Of a stretch of 64,000 nucleotides of DNA, positions 45,693 to 54,300 are shown in pieces. Every line of letters begins with the position of its first letter. Position 1 is the first letter of the stretch. The stretch comes from Methylomicrobium lacus LW14 (GTDB lineage: Bacteria > Pseudomonadota > Gammaproteobacteria > Methylococcales > Methylomonadaceae). The translations under genes were made by a program, and so were the position numbers. A model generated the notes under the pieces. The model searched no databases, was not told the DNA's origin, and saw only the letters and a program-made list of their open reading frames with translations. Location of the stretch: contig NZ_AZUN01000001.1 in NCBI RefSeq assembly GCF_000527095.1, forward strand, positions 310,001-374,000. Direction: 5' to 3'.

Positions 45693-47522
45693 ATGCCGTA
45701 TAAATATTTAGCGCCGCTGTTTTCGACCACTTTGCTCTATCTGGTGTTTTACCTGATCAGCACGTTCAAGTTCGATGTGCAATTGCAAACGGTGGCGATT
45801 CCGTACGACTTTTTATTACAGTTGTTTGTGGCTTATATGCTGTTTGCCTGCTCGCGGCGGCTATGGATATTTTTGGTGCTGCAAACCTTGCTGGCCGGCG
45901 TTTTATACATCGGCAATGCAGTCAAAATCTCGTTTTTCGGCGGTCCGATCATGCCGGACGATGTGTTTGCGTTGCGTTCTTTGCTGTTGATTCTGGACGG
46001 CTGGCGCTTTTTCGCGGCGGCGATCCCGTTGGCGGCGATTGCGAGCTTATTCCTGTTCAATTTCACGATGCGGCACTGGAGCGCTTATCTGGCCAGTTTG
46101 GCTGCGATTCTGATCGGCATGACGGTCGTTTATCAGCCGGCGATGATCGTGGAGCCGCTCGATAAACATTTCGGCAATTCGGTTTGGGATCAGCGTTCGA
46201 ATTATCTTTGGCACGGCGCGACGATGTACAGCCTGCAGGAAGGCTCGCGTTATTTTCTGATGGCCGATGTGCCGCCGGACATGGACGAGGCACAGGAAGC
46301 GGCGCAAAATTTGCTGTCCGCACAAATGCCAGAGGATCATGCCGGCAAAACGTTCACGCCGCGCAATGTGCATCTGGTGCTGCTCGAATCGTTTTGGGAT
46401 CCGAACGGCCTGAAAAAAGCGCACTACAAACAGAATCCTTTGGCCCCGGATTTTCGCAAACTCTGGAAAAGCGCCGATTATGCGCATGCGATGGCGCCGG
46501 TCTTCGGCGGTTACACGGCCAATTCGGAATTTGAAGTGCTGTGCGGTTTTCCGGTCGTGAAAGACAATGTCAAATTCGAGCGCCAGTTATTGAATCAGGC
46601 GCCCTGTCTGCCGCATATATTGGCCGACAAAGGCTATAAGACGACCGCTTCGCATCCGAACGTGCCGGTATTCTGGAATCGGGTCAATGCGTATGAACGG
46701 ATGGGCTTCCAGACCTATTGGTCGCTCGGTGATTTCATGCAGGACGACATGAACCGGGAGTTCCTGTCCGATGTGTCTCTGTACCGGCAAGTGCTGGACA
46801 AAATCAAACCCGCTCTCGAAGCCAAACAGCCGATCCTCGATTACATCGTGACTTATTTCGGACATTGGAATTATCCGCTCAGCGAAAGCCGCCCGTTCAA
46901 AGTCTCCTCGCCATCGCCGGTCGAGGAAGTCACCACCTATGCGAATACGGTGTATTACAAATCGCGGGAGTTGATGGGTTTCATCGCCGAGATGCAGAAA
47001 CGCGACCCGGACGGCATCATCGTCCTGTTCGGCGATCATCTGCCGTTTTTGGGCGAGAATTTTGCGGGCTATGTCGATTCGGGCGTACTGGCGACGAACC
47101 GCAGCGAATTTACGCCGGAGATGTTCAAGTTCTATGTCAGCACGCCGATGCTGATTCTGAATGGCCGCAAAGGGCCGGTCAAAGCCGGCAGTCTGCCGCT
47201 GTACCAGGTGCCGGCGTTGATACTGAAACTGTTGAATTACGACGAGCCCGCGATCATGGATTACACGCAGCCTGTCAAGGGCATGCGCATCCGCCCTTTG
47301 CCGGGGTTGCATTTCGATCTGCTCGATGACGGCAAGATCGAAGTCTGCAAGGAGCCGCCTTATAACGAAACCTGCCAAAAATCGGCCGAATGGCTGCGCA
47401 ACGTGAATATCGTCAGCAACGACCTGTTCATCGGCCGGCAGGAAACGCGGCCCGAACATCCGCCGCAGCCGGACGTGCAGGCGTTTGTCGGGCCGCCTGA
47501 ACGAGGTGCGGTTCCTCATTAG
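45693..47522 (+). CDS. LtaS-like sulfatase-fold membrane enzyme
   Basis: A 609-residue protein: five N-terminal membrane helices (residues about 8-150), then a periplasmic alkaline-phosphatase/sulfatase domain (from about 220). Metal and catalytic motifs: LESFWD (glutamate ligand), GGYTANSEFEVLCGFP (threonine nucleophile of the LtaS/OpgB/EptA superfamily), FGHWNYP, and FGDHLPFLG (Asp-His ligands). It may transfer phosphoglycerol or another phospho-headgroup onto a glycan in the periplasm, such as the glucan made by the GH17-GT2 protein at 60.9 kb, but that link is inference. Confidence 0.85.
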   Translation: MPYKYLAPLFSTTLLYLVFYLISTFKFDVQLQTVAIPYDFLLQLFVAYMLFACSRRLWIFLVLQTLLAGVLYIGNAVKISFFGGPIMPDDVFALRSLLLILDGWRFFAAAIPLAAIASLFLFNFTMRHWSAYLASLAAILIGMTVVYQPAMIVEPLDKHFGNSVWDQRSNYLWHGATMYSLQEGSRYFLMADVPPDMDEAQEAAQNLLSAQMPEDHAGKTFTPRNVHLVLLESFWDPNGLKKAHYKQNPLAPDFRKLWKSADYAHAMAPVFGGYTANSEFEVLCGFPVVKDNVKFERQLLNQAPCLPHILADKGYKTTASHPNVPVFWNRVNAYERMGFQTYWSLGDFMQDDMNREFLSDVSLYRQVLDKIKPALEAKQPILDYIVTYFGHWNYPLSESRPFKVSSPSPVEEVTTYANTVYYKSRELMGFIAEMQKRDPDGIIVLFGDHLPFLGENFAGYVDSGVLATNRSEFTPEMFKFYVSTPMLILNGRKGPVKAGSLPLYQVPALILKLLNYDEPAIMDYTQPVKGMRIRPLPGLHFDLLDDGKIEVCKEPPYNETCQKSAEWLRNVNIVSNDLFIGRQETRPEHPPQPDVQAFVGPPERGAVPH

Positions 47523-47733
47523 TTGGCGTCGCTACGGATGCGCGATCACCACCCATCTCCGCGCTCTACATTACGTGCGTCAGGAACTTTTGCCGTTCAA
47601 AATAAAATTTATTGGCGCCTGAGAGTCGATATTGACTTCGAGTGCGGCAAATTTTGTAATGGAAATCCCGACAACTAAAGATTGTCCCTGGAACAATGCG
47701 TAGAGCAGCCTGCCTGTTGTATAGTATTGCGAT

Positions 47734-47759
47734 TTTTAGCCATCATTTTCTGGCTAAAA
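47734..47759. promoter_or_regulatory. Operator-like palindrome upstream of hsdM
   Basis: TTTTAGCCA and TGGCTAAAA form perfect 9-bp arms around an 8-base centre, ending 36 bases before the hsdM ATG. It overlaps the most AT-rich, promoter-like part of the 270-base gap. Type I systems rarely have classic controller proteins, so the regulator is unknown. Confidence 0.45.
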
Positions 47760-47795
47760 TAGCCGAATACTAAAACGAACAGGGACTGAATAAAC

Positions 47796-49394
47796 ATGCT
47801 CACTGGCGAAATTCGCAGCCAAATCGACTCAATCTGGAACGCCTTTTGGTCCGGCGGAATCTCCAACCCGCTGGAAGTCATCGAACAAATCACCTATTTG
47901 CTGTTCCTGCGCCGGTTGGACGAACTGCATACGCTGGAAGAAAATAAGTCGAATCGCCTCGGCAAGCCGATGGAGCGGCGCATTTTTCCGGAAGGCAACG
48001 ACGCCAGGGGCCGCGACTACAACGACCTGCGCTGGTCCCGCTTCAAGAACTTCGCCCCGGCCGAGATGCACACGGTGGTCGGCGAACATGTGTTTCCCTT
48101 CCTGCGCACGATGGGCGGCGATGACTCCACCTATTCGCACCACATGAAGGACGCGCGCTTCACGATACCGACGCCGGCGCTGCTGGCGAAAGTCGTGGAC
48201 ATGCTCGACCATATCCCGATGGAGGATCGCGACACCAAGGGCGACCTTTACGAGTACATGCTCGGCAAGATTGCGGCGGCGGGGCAAAACGGCCAGTTCC
48301 GCACGCCGCGCCACATCATCCGGCTGATGGTCGAATTGACCGCACCTACCACGAAGGACGTGATTTGCGACCCGGCCAGCGGCACCTGCGGCTTTCTGGT
48401 CGCGGCCGGCGAATACCTGCGTGAAAAGCATCCGGAAATTCTGCGCGACGCCACATCCCGCGAACATTTTCATCAAGGCATGTTCCACGGCTACGACTTC
48501 GACAATACCATGCTGCGCATTGGCAGCATGAATATGGCATTACATGGTGTCGATAATCCGGACATCCGCTATAAGGATTCCCTGGCGCAGGACCATGCCG
48601 GCGACGAAGAAAAATACTCGCTGATTCTCGCCAATCCACCGTTCGCTGGGTCGCTGGATTACGAAAACACCGCGAAAGACCTGCTGGCCATCGTCAAGAC
48701 CAAGAAAACCGAACTGTTGTTTCTGGCGCTGTTCCTGCGCCTGCTGAAACCCGGCGGCCGCGCGGCGGTCATCGTGCCGGATGGCGTGCTGTTCGGTTCC
48801 TCGAAGGCGCACAAGCAATTGCGGCAAATGCTGGTCGAGGAGCAGAAGCTGGACGCTGTCATTTCGCTGCCGTCCGGCGCCTTCAAGCCCTATGCCGGCG
48901 TTTCGACCGCTATACTAATTTTTACCAAGACCAACTCCGGCGGCACCGACCACGTCTGGTTCTACGACATGAAGGCCGATGGCTGGAGCCTGGACGACAA
49001 GCGCCAGCCGCTGTTGGCGGAGGACAAGCTCGGATTGGCGCCGCTGCATACCCTCAGCGCCGAAGAGCATGCCAGGAACAATTTGCCGGATGTGCTGACG
49101 CGCTGGGCATTGCGCGACCGCAGCGAGCGGCAACGTGCCCGTACCGAACAAAGTTTTTGCGTGCCCAAGGAGGACATCGCCGCCAATGGTTACGACCTTT
49201 CGATCAACCGCTACAAGGAAGTGGTGCATGAGGAAGTCGAACATTTGCCGCCCAAGGAGATTTTGGCGAAATTGGCCAAGCTGGAGGAAGAGATTCAGGC
49301 GGGAATGAAAGTGCTTGAGGGTATGTTGGCTTCGGCTCCGCTCAGCCAACGGGACTTGCCGCAATCCTCGCAAACACCACCACCCGCTCCCTGA
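47796..49394 (+). CDS. hsdM: Type I restriction-modification methyltransferase subunit
   Basis: A 532-residue N6-adenine methylase. Seen: HsdM N-terminal helical domain (SQIDSIWNAFWSGGISNPLEVIEQITYLLFLRRLDEL), SAM-binding motif I DPASGTCGFLVAAGEYL, and catalytic motif IV NPPF (ILANPPFAGSLD). With HsdS it methylates the recognition site; with HsdR it forms the restriction complex. The last 22 or so residues (SAPLSQRDLPQSSQTPPPAP) are encoded by a palindromic repeat, and the stop codon lies in the repeat's second arm, so the original C terminus has been replaced or extended. Confidence 0.95.
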   Translation: MLTGEIRSQIDSIWNAFWSGGISNPLEVIEQITYLLFLRRLDELHTLEENKSNRLGKPMERRIFPEGNDARGRDYNDLRWSRFKNFAPAEMHTVVGEHVFPFLRTMGGDDSTYSHHMKDARFTIPTPALLAKVVDMLDHIPMEDRDTKGDLYEYMLGKIAAAGQNGQFRTPRHIIRLMVELTAPTTKDVICDPASGTCGFLVAAGEYLREKHPEILRDATSREHFHQGMFHGYDFDNTMLRIGSMNMALHGVDNPDIRYKDSLAQDHAGDEEKYSLILANPPFAGSLDYENTAKDLLAIVKTKKTELLFLALFLRLLKPGGRAAVIVPDGVLFGSSKAHKQLRQMLVEEQKLDAVISLPSGAFKPYAGVSTAILIFTKTNSGGTDHVWFYDMKADGWSLDDKRQPLLAEDKLGLAPLHTLSAEEHARNNLPDVLTRWALRDRSERQRARTEQSFCVPKEDIAANGYDLSINRYKEVVHEEVEHLPPKEILAKLAKLEEEIQAGMKVLEGMLASAPLSQRDLPQSSQTPPPAP

Positions 49395-49412
49395 GCGAAG
49401 TCGAAGGGAGGA
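49330..49412. repeat. Inverted-repeat element at the hsdM 3' end
   Basis: A left arm with core CTTCGGCTCCGCTCAG (49330-49345) faces a right arm with core CTGAGCGAAGTCGAAGG (49391-49407). The hsdM stop TGA (49392-49394) is inside the right arm, and the arm's end, GGGAGGA (49406-49412), serves as the ribosome binding site of the GIY-YIG ORF 8 bases later. Same family as the repeats at 49715-50122 and 52704-52785. Confidence 0.75.
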
Positions 49413-49420
49413 ACTACCAT

Positions 49421-50182
49421 ATGCCCTACATATACATCCTCGAATGCGCAGACGGCAGCTACTATACAGGCAGTACCTGGGATTTGCAGCGCCGGTTGTG
49501 GGAACACCAGAATGGTCTAGGTGCCAAGCATACTGCCAAGCACCTACCGGTATCGCTGGCTTACTGCGAAGAATGCGAGCGAATCGAAGACGCCTATTCC
49601 AGAGAAAAACAGATTCAAGGCTGGAGCCGAAAAAAGAAGCAGGCGTTGATGGCAGGGGATACGAATATGCTGCATCGACTAGCGGAGTGTCGAAATGAGA
49701 GTCATTGCCGTAATGTTCCCTTCGACTCCGCTCAGGGAACGGGCTCTAACCAGCCCACACAAACGGCCTCTACTCAGCCAACGGAAATAAGCCCTACCCA
49801 GCCAACGGGAACGAGTTCTACTCAGGGAACAGGAAAGAGTTCTACTCGGGGAACGGGCAGTTCTCAATTGACGTGCTCAGATCATCGTTCCGCTCAGTTG
49901 ACGAGCCCTAGCCAAATTGAAAGCCTCAGCGAGTCCCCCAACCCTAACCGTTCTCAGAGCGAAGCCGATCAATCTTTGAACATTGATGACCGTTCCTTGA
50001 GCGGAGATGACCGTCCCCTGAGCGGAGATGACCGTCCCCTGAGCGGAGATGACCGTCCCCTGAGCGGAGATGACCGTCCCCTGAGCGGAGATGACCGTCC
50101 CCTGAGCGGAGTCGAAGGGAACAAGGCTGAGGGTAACGCCGCACATATAGCTACATTTTCGAAAGTCTATGAAAAAAGATAA
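49421..50182 (+). CDS. GIY-YIG nuclease-domain protein with repeat-encoded tail
   Basis: A 253-residue protein. Residues 1-85 are a GIY-YIG domain of the small UPF0213/UvrC-like type: YIYILECADGSYYTGST (the GIY and YIG strands), then LQRRLWEHQNG with the conserved arginine, and REKQIQGWSRKKKQAL. The remaining 170 residues are low complexity: about four or five 24-bp units (residues about 109-147) and six 21-bp units encoding DDRPLSG (residues about 189-230). The tail is encoded between inverted copies of a palindromic repeat. It sits between hsdM and hsdS, where type I loci usually have no nuclease gene. It may be part of a mobile repeat unit rather than of the R-M system. Confidence 0.75.
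   Translation: MPYIYILECADGSYYTGSTWDLQRRLWEHQNGLGAKHTAKHLPVSLAYCEECERIEDAYSREKQIQGWSRKKKQALMAGDTNMLHRLAECRNESHCRNVPFDSAQGTGSNQPTQTASTQPTEISPTQPTGTSSTQGTGKSSTRGTGSSQLTCSDHRSAQLTSPSQIESLSESPNPNRSQSEADQSLNIDDRSLSGDDRPLSGDDRPLSGDDRPLSGDDRPLSGDDRPLSGVEGNKAEGNAAHIATFSKVYEKR
49715..50122. repeat. Inverted-repeat-bounded tandem repeat segment in the GIY-YIG ORF
   Basis: Left boundary 49715-49740 holds the core CTTCGACTCCGCTCAG flanked by GTTCCC and GGGAAC; right boundary 50099-50122 is its reverse complement (CTGAGCGGAGTCGAAGGG). Between them are degenerate 24-bp units (about 49745-49860) and a clean array of six 21-bp units (49985-50110; the last overlaps the right boundary). All unit lengths are multiples of three, so expansion or loss keeps the reading frame. 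Confidence 0.85.
49985..50110 (+). repeat. Six 21-bp tandem repeats
   Basis: Six head-to-tail 21-bp units, the first with two base changes and the other five identical. Each encodes DDRPLSG (DDRSLSG in the first). The unit contains the CCTGAGCGGA half of the palindromic repeat, so the array probably arose by slippage on that arm. Near-identity indicates recent expansion. Confidence 0.9.
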
Positions 50183-50194
50183 GGGAGTATCAGA

Positions 50195-51337
50195 ATGAGA
50201 AGGATGCAACGGCTAAGCGAATGTTGTGATATATCTATGGGGCAAGCTCCAAGCGGAGAGGCGTATAATGCCAATGGTAATGGCTGGCCGCTTATTGCTG
50301 GAGCCGGAGATTTTGGCGACCTCTATCCTAATGCAAAGAAATACACAACTGAGGCTTCTCGTTTAAGCAAGCATGGCGACATTATCCTTGGAATACGAGC
50401 AACCATTGGTGAAAAAGTCATCGCCGACGGCGAATACTGTCTTGGTCGCGGTGTTGCTGGATTGCGTACCAAAGAGGGTTTGGATTCTCGTTACCTGTGG
50501 CATTGGCTCACACATATCAAGCCTATCTTAGCCACCAAAGCAAAGGGGGCAACATTTAAGCAAGTAAACAAAGAGGACATCGGAGAACTTGCAATATCGC
50601 TTCCCCCCCTCCCAGAACAACGCCGCATCGCCGCCATTCTCGACCACGCTGATACGCTCAGAGCCAAGCGCCGAGAAGCCTTGGCGCAACTGGACAGCCT
50701 TACACAGTCCATTTTCATTGACATGTTTGGTGACCCTTTAACTAATCCTCATGACACAAGAGTCGTCCGTCTTTCAGAGATAACGACAAGAATTACTGAT
50801 GGCGTGCATCAAAAACCAAATTACACTGATGAAGGTGTTCCGTTTATTTCGGTGAAAGACATTACTACTGGTTTGCTTAAGTTTGATGGGTGTAAATACA
50901 TCAGCTTAGAGGACCATAAGAAATTCACAAGACGTTGTAAAGCCGAGTATTTAGATATTCTATATACCAAGGTTGGAGCAACTTACGGACGTCCAGCGCT
51001 CGTTGATACTGAAAGGGAATTTTCGCTTTATGTAAGTGTTTGCTTAATCAAGCCGGATAGAAAGTTAGTGGATTCGCATTTTCTGAATGCCGCTTTGGGG
51101 ACTGCAGCAATAAAAAAACAGGCCGATAGCAGAATCAAAGGCATCGGAGTGCCTGACCTTCACCTCGACCAAATACAGAATCTACTAATCCCGCGGCCTT
51201 CAATGGGAAAGCAACGTCTATTCGCCGAGCGAGTTGCCACTATACAAAATCAAAAAAATCAGCACCAACAGTCATTGTCTGAGATGGATTCCTTGTTTGC
51301 CTCCCTCCAACACCGCGCATTCCGTGGAGAACTGTAA
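50195..51337 (+). CDS. hsdS: Type I restriction-modification specificity subunit
   Basis: A 380-residue HsdS with the usual two target-recognition domains (about 5-150 and 185-345), each followed by a conserved helix region. The first conserved region, LPPLPEQRRIAAILDHADTLRAKRREALAQLDSLTQSIF, is clear; the second ends ...LSEMDSLFASLQHRAFRGEL. GGGAG lies 7 bases before the ATG. Base composition of the recognition domains is more AT-rich than hsdM and hsdR, as expected for exchanged specificity domains. The DNA target cannot be read from sequence. Confidence 0.9.
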   Translation: MRRMQRLSECCDISMGQAPSGEAYNANGNGWPLIAGAGDFGDLYPNAKKYTTEASRLSKHGDIILGIRATIGEKVIADGEYCLGRGVAGLRTKEGLDSRYLWHWLTHIKPILATKAKGATFKQVNKEDIGELAISLPPLPEQRRIAAILDHADTLRAKRREALAQLDSLTQSIFIDMFGDPLTNPHDTRVVRLSEITTRITDGVHQKPNYTDEGVPFISVKDITTGLLKFDGCKYISLEDHKKFTRRCKAEYLDILYTKVGATYGRPALVDTEREFSLYVSVCLIKPDRKLVDSHFLNAALGTAAIKKQADSRIKGIGVPDLHLDQIQNLLIPRPSMGKQRLFAERVATIQNQKNQHQQSLSEMDSLFASLQHRAFRGEL

Positions 51338-54300
51338 ATGAGCAACTTCGCCTTCCTCCAGTCCGAGTGGTCTTTCCTTCACGAAGCGGCTATCAAAGCG
51401 GAAGGCATGGCGAACGCCGATCCGCGAACCTCCTGCTTCTACGCCCGGCGCACGCTGGAACTGGCGATGACGTGGTTATATAAGCATGACAGCGGACTGA
51501 AGCTTCCGTATCAGGACCACCTGAACGCATTGATTCACGAACCGACTTTTCGGAAGGTAGTCGGCGAGACGCTGTTTATCAAGGCCAAGCTGATTAAGGA
51601 TTTGGGTAATCTGGCGGTGCATAGCAGCCGTAAGATGATGCCGGCCGATGCACTGGCCGCAACGCGGGAATTGTTCCATTTTTGCTATTGGCTGGGACGG
51701 ACCTATGGCCAAAAAGCGCGCCCCGACCCCGGCCTGCTGTTCAAGCCATCCTTGTTGCCGGCTGCTGGCACCGTACCACCCCAAACGCTGGCGCAATTGC
51801 AAAGGCTGGAAACGCAACTGCACGAGCGCGACGAGAAGCTTTCCAGTCTACTATCGGACAAGGCCGCCCTCGACGAAGAACTGAAAAAACTGCGCGAGGA
51901 AGTTGCCGCCGTCAAGAAAGCCAACTCGGCGCGGCCGGACACCCACGACTATTCCGAGGCCGAAACCCGCGATTACTTCATCGATCTGTTGCTAAAAGAA
52001 GCCGGCTGGGCGCTGGACAAGCCGCAGGATACCGAGTTCGAAGTCACCGGCATGCCCAATCAACAAGGCAAAGGCTTTGTCGATTATGTGCTGTGGGGCG
52101 ATGACGGCAAGCCGCTGGGCTTGGTGGAAGCCAAGCGGACGCGGAAGGACGCCAAGGTCGGGCAGCAACAGGCCAAGCTTTATGCCGACTGCCTGGAAAC
52201 TATGCACGGCCAGCGTCCGATCATTTTCTACTCGAACGGTTACGAACACTGGCTGTGGGATGATGCCAGCCATCCGCCGCGCGCGGTGCAGGGCTTTTAC
52301 AAGAAGCCCGAACTGGAACTGTTGATTCAGCGGCGCAGCACGCGCAAGAAACTGGCGCAGGCGGTGATTAACCCCGACATCGTCGGACGCTATTATCAGA
52401 CCCGCGCGATTCGCCGTATCGGCGAAACTTTCGAGATCGATAACCAGCGCAAGGCGTTGGTGGTCATGGCGACCGGCGCCGGCAAGACGCGTACGGTCAT
52501 CGCGCTGGCCGATGTGTTGATGCGCTGCAATTGGGTCAAGCGCGTGCTGTTTCTCGCCGACCGGGTGGCGCTGGTCAACCAGGCGGTCAACGCCTTCAAG
52601 CAGCATTTTCCCGATTCATCACCGGTCAATCTGGTCACCGAAAAGCACGTCGACAGTCGGGTTTGCGTCTCGACTTATCCGACGATGATGGGCTTGATCG
52701 ACACTTCGACTTCGCTCAGTGCGGGCGGTGGCCTGAGCGGTGGCCTGAGCGGTGGCCTGAGCGGTGGCCTGAGCGGAGTCGAAGGCCAGCGCCGCTTTGG
52801 TGTCGGCCATTTCGACCTGATCGTGATCGACGAGGCGCATCGCTCGGTGTATCAAAAATACCGCGCCATCTTCGAATACTTCGACGCGATGCTGGTCGGT
52901 CTGACCGCGACGCCGAAGAATGAAATCGACCGCAACACCTACGGCCTGTTCGACCTGGAAACCGGCGTGCCGACCGATGCCTATGCGCTGGACGAAGCCG
53001 TCGCCGACAAGCATTTGGTGCCGCCTAAAGCCGTGTCGGTGCCGCTCAAGTTTCAGCGCGAAGGCATCAAGTATGACGACCTCAGCGAAGAAGAAAAGGA
53101 GCAGTGGGACGCGCTGGAATGGAACGAGGACGGCACCACGCCGGACACCGTCGATGCCGGAGCCGTGAACAAGTGGCTGTTCAATACCGACACCGTCGAT
53201 AAAGTGCTGGCGCATCTGATGACCAAAGGGCAGAAAGTGGCCGGCGGCGATCGGCTAGGCAAGACCATCATTTACGCGAAGAACAACGACCACGCCGAAT
53301 TCATCGCCGAACGCTTCAACGCCAATTATCCGCAATACAAGGGCCATTTCGCGCGCGTGGTGACCTACAAGACCGAATACGCGCAAAGCCTGATTGACGA
53401 CTTTTCGAACAAGAACAAAATGCCGCATATCGCCATCTCGGTCGATATGCTGGATACCGGCATCGATGTGCCCGAAGTCGTCAATTTGGTGTTTTTCAAG
53501 ATTGTGCGTTCTAAAACCAAGTTCTGGCAGATGGTCGGGCGCGGGACGCGGCTTTGCCCGGATTTATTCGCGCCGGGACAGGACAAGCAGTTTTTTTACC
53601 TGTTCGACTATTGCCAGAATCTGGAATTTTTCAGCCAGAATCCGGAGCATATCGACGGCTCGGCCAGTGAACCTCTCGGCGCTCGGCTATTCAAGGCCCG
53701 GTTGGAGATGATTGCGGAGTTGGACAAGAAGTTGTCTGCCAGGAAACAGATCGCTGAGCAGGCGGATTACCTGCTCAATGAAACCCAGTTGCGGGAGGAA
53801 CTGGCCGCTTTTCTGCACCAAACCGTCACGGCTATGAACCTCGATAACTTTGTCGTGCGGCCGCAACGTAAAGCGGTGGAAAAGTATGCGGAATCCGAGA
53901 CGTGGCAGAATCTCTCCAGCGAAGACTTCAACGAGCTGGCGCAAAACGTGGCCAACCTGCCCACGGAACTGGCGGACGAGGACGAAGAGGCTAAGCGCTT
54001 CGACATGCTGGTGCTGCAAACCCAACTCGCCATCCTGCAAGCCAAGCCCGGATTTGTCGGCCTGCGCGAAAAGATCCAGGCGATTGCGAGTGCCTTGGAA
54101 GAACAGGATGCGATTCCGGCCATCAGAGCGCAAATGCCGCTGATACAGGCGATTGCCGAGGACGAATGGTGGCAGGATGTGACCGTGGCAATGCTGGAAA
54201 CCGCGCGGAAAAATCTGCGGGCCTTGGTGAAACTGATCGAGAAGGGCAAGAAAAAAATTGTTTATACCGATTTCGAGGATGAATTGGGCGATGAGACGAG

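Noticed and set aside
49985..50110. CRISPR-like array
   Set aside because: The 21-bp units abut with no spacers, lie in an open reading frame, and there are no cas genes nearby.
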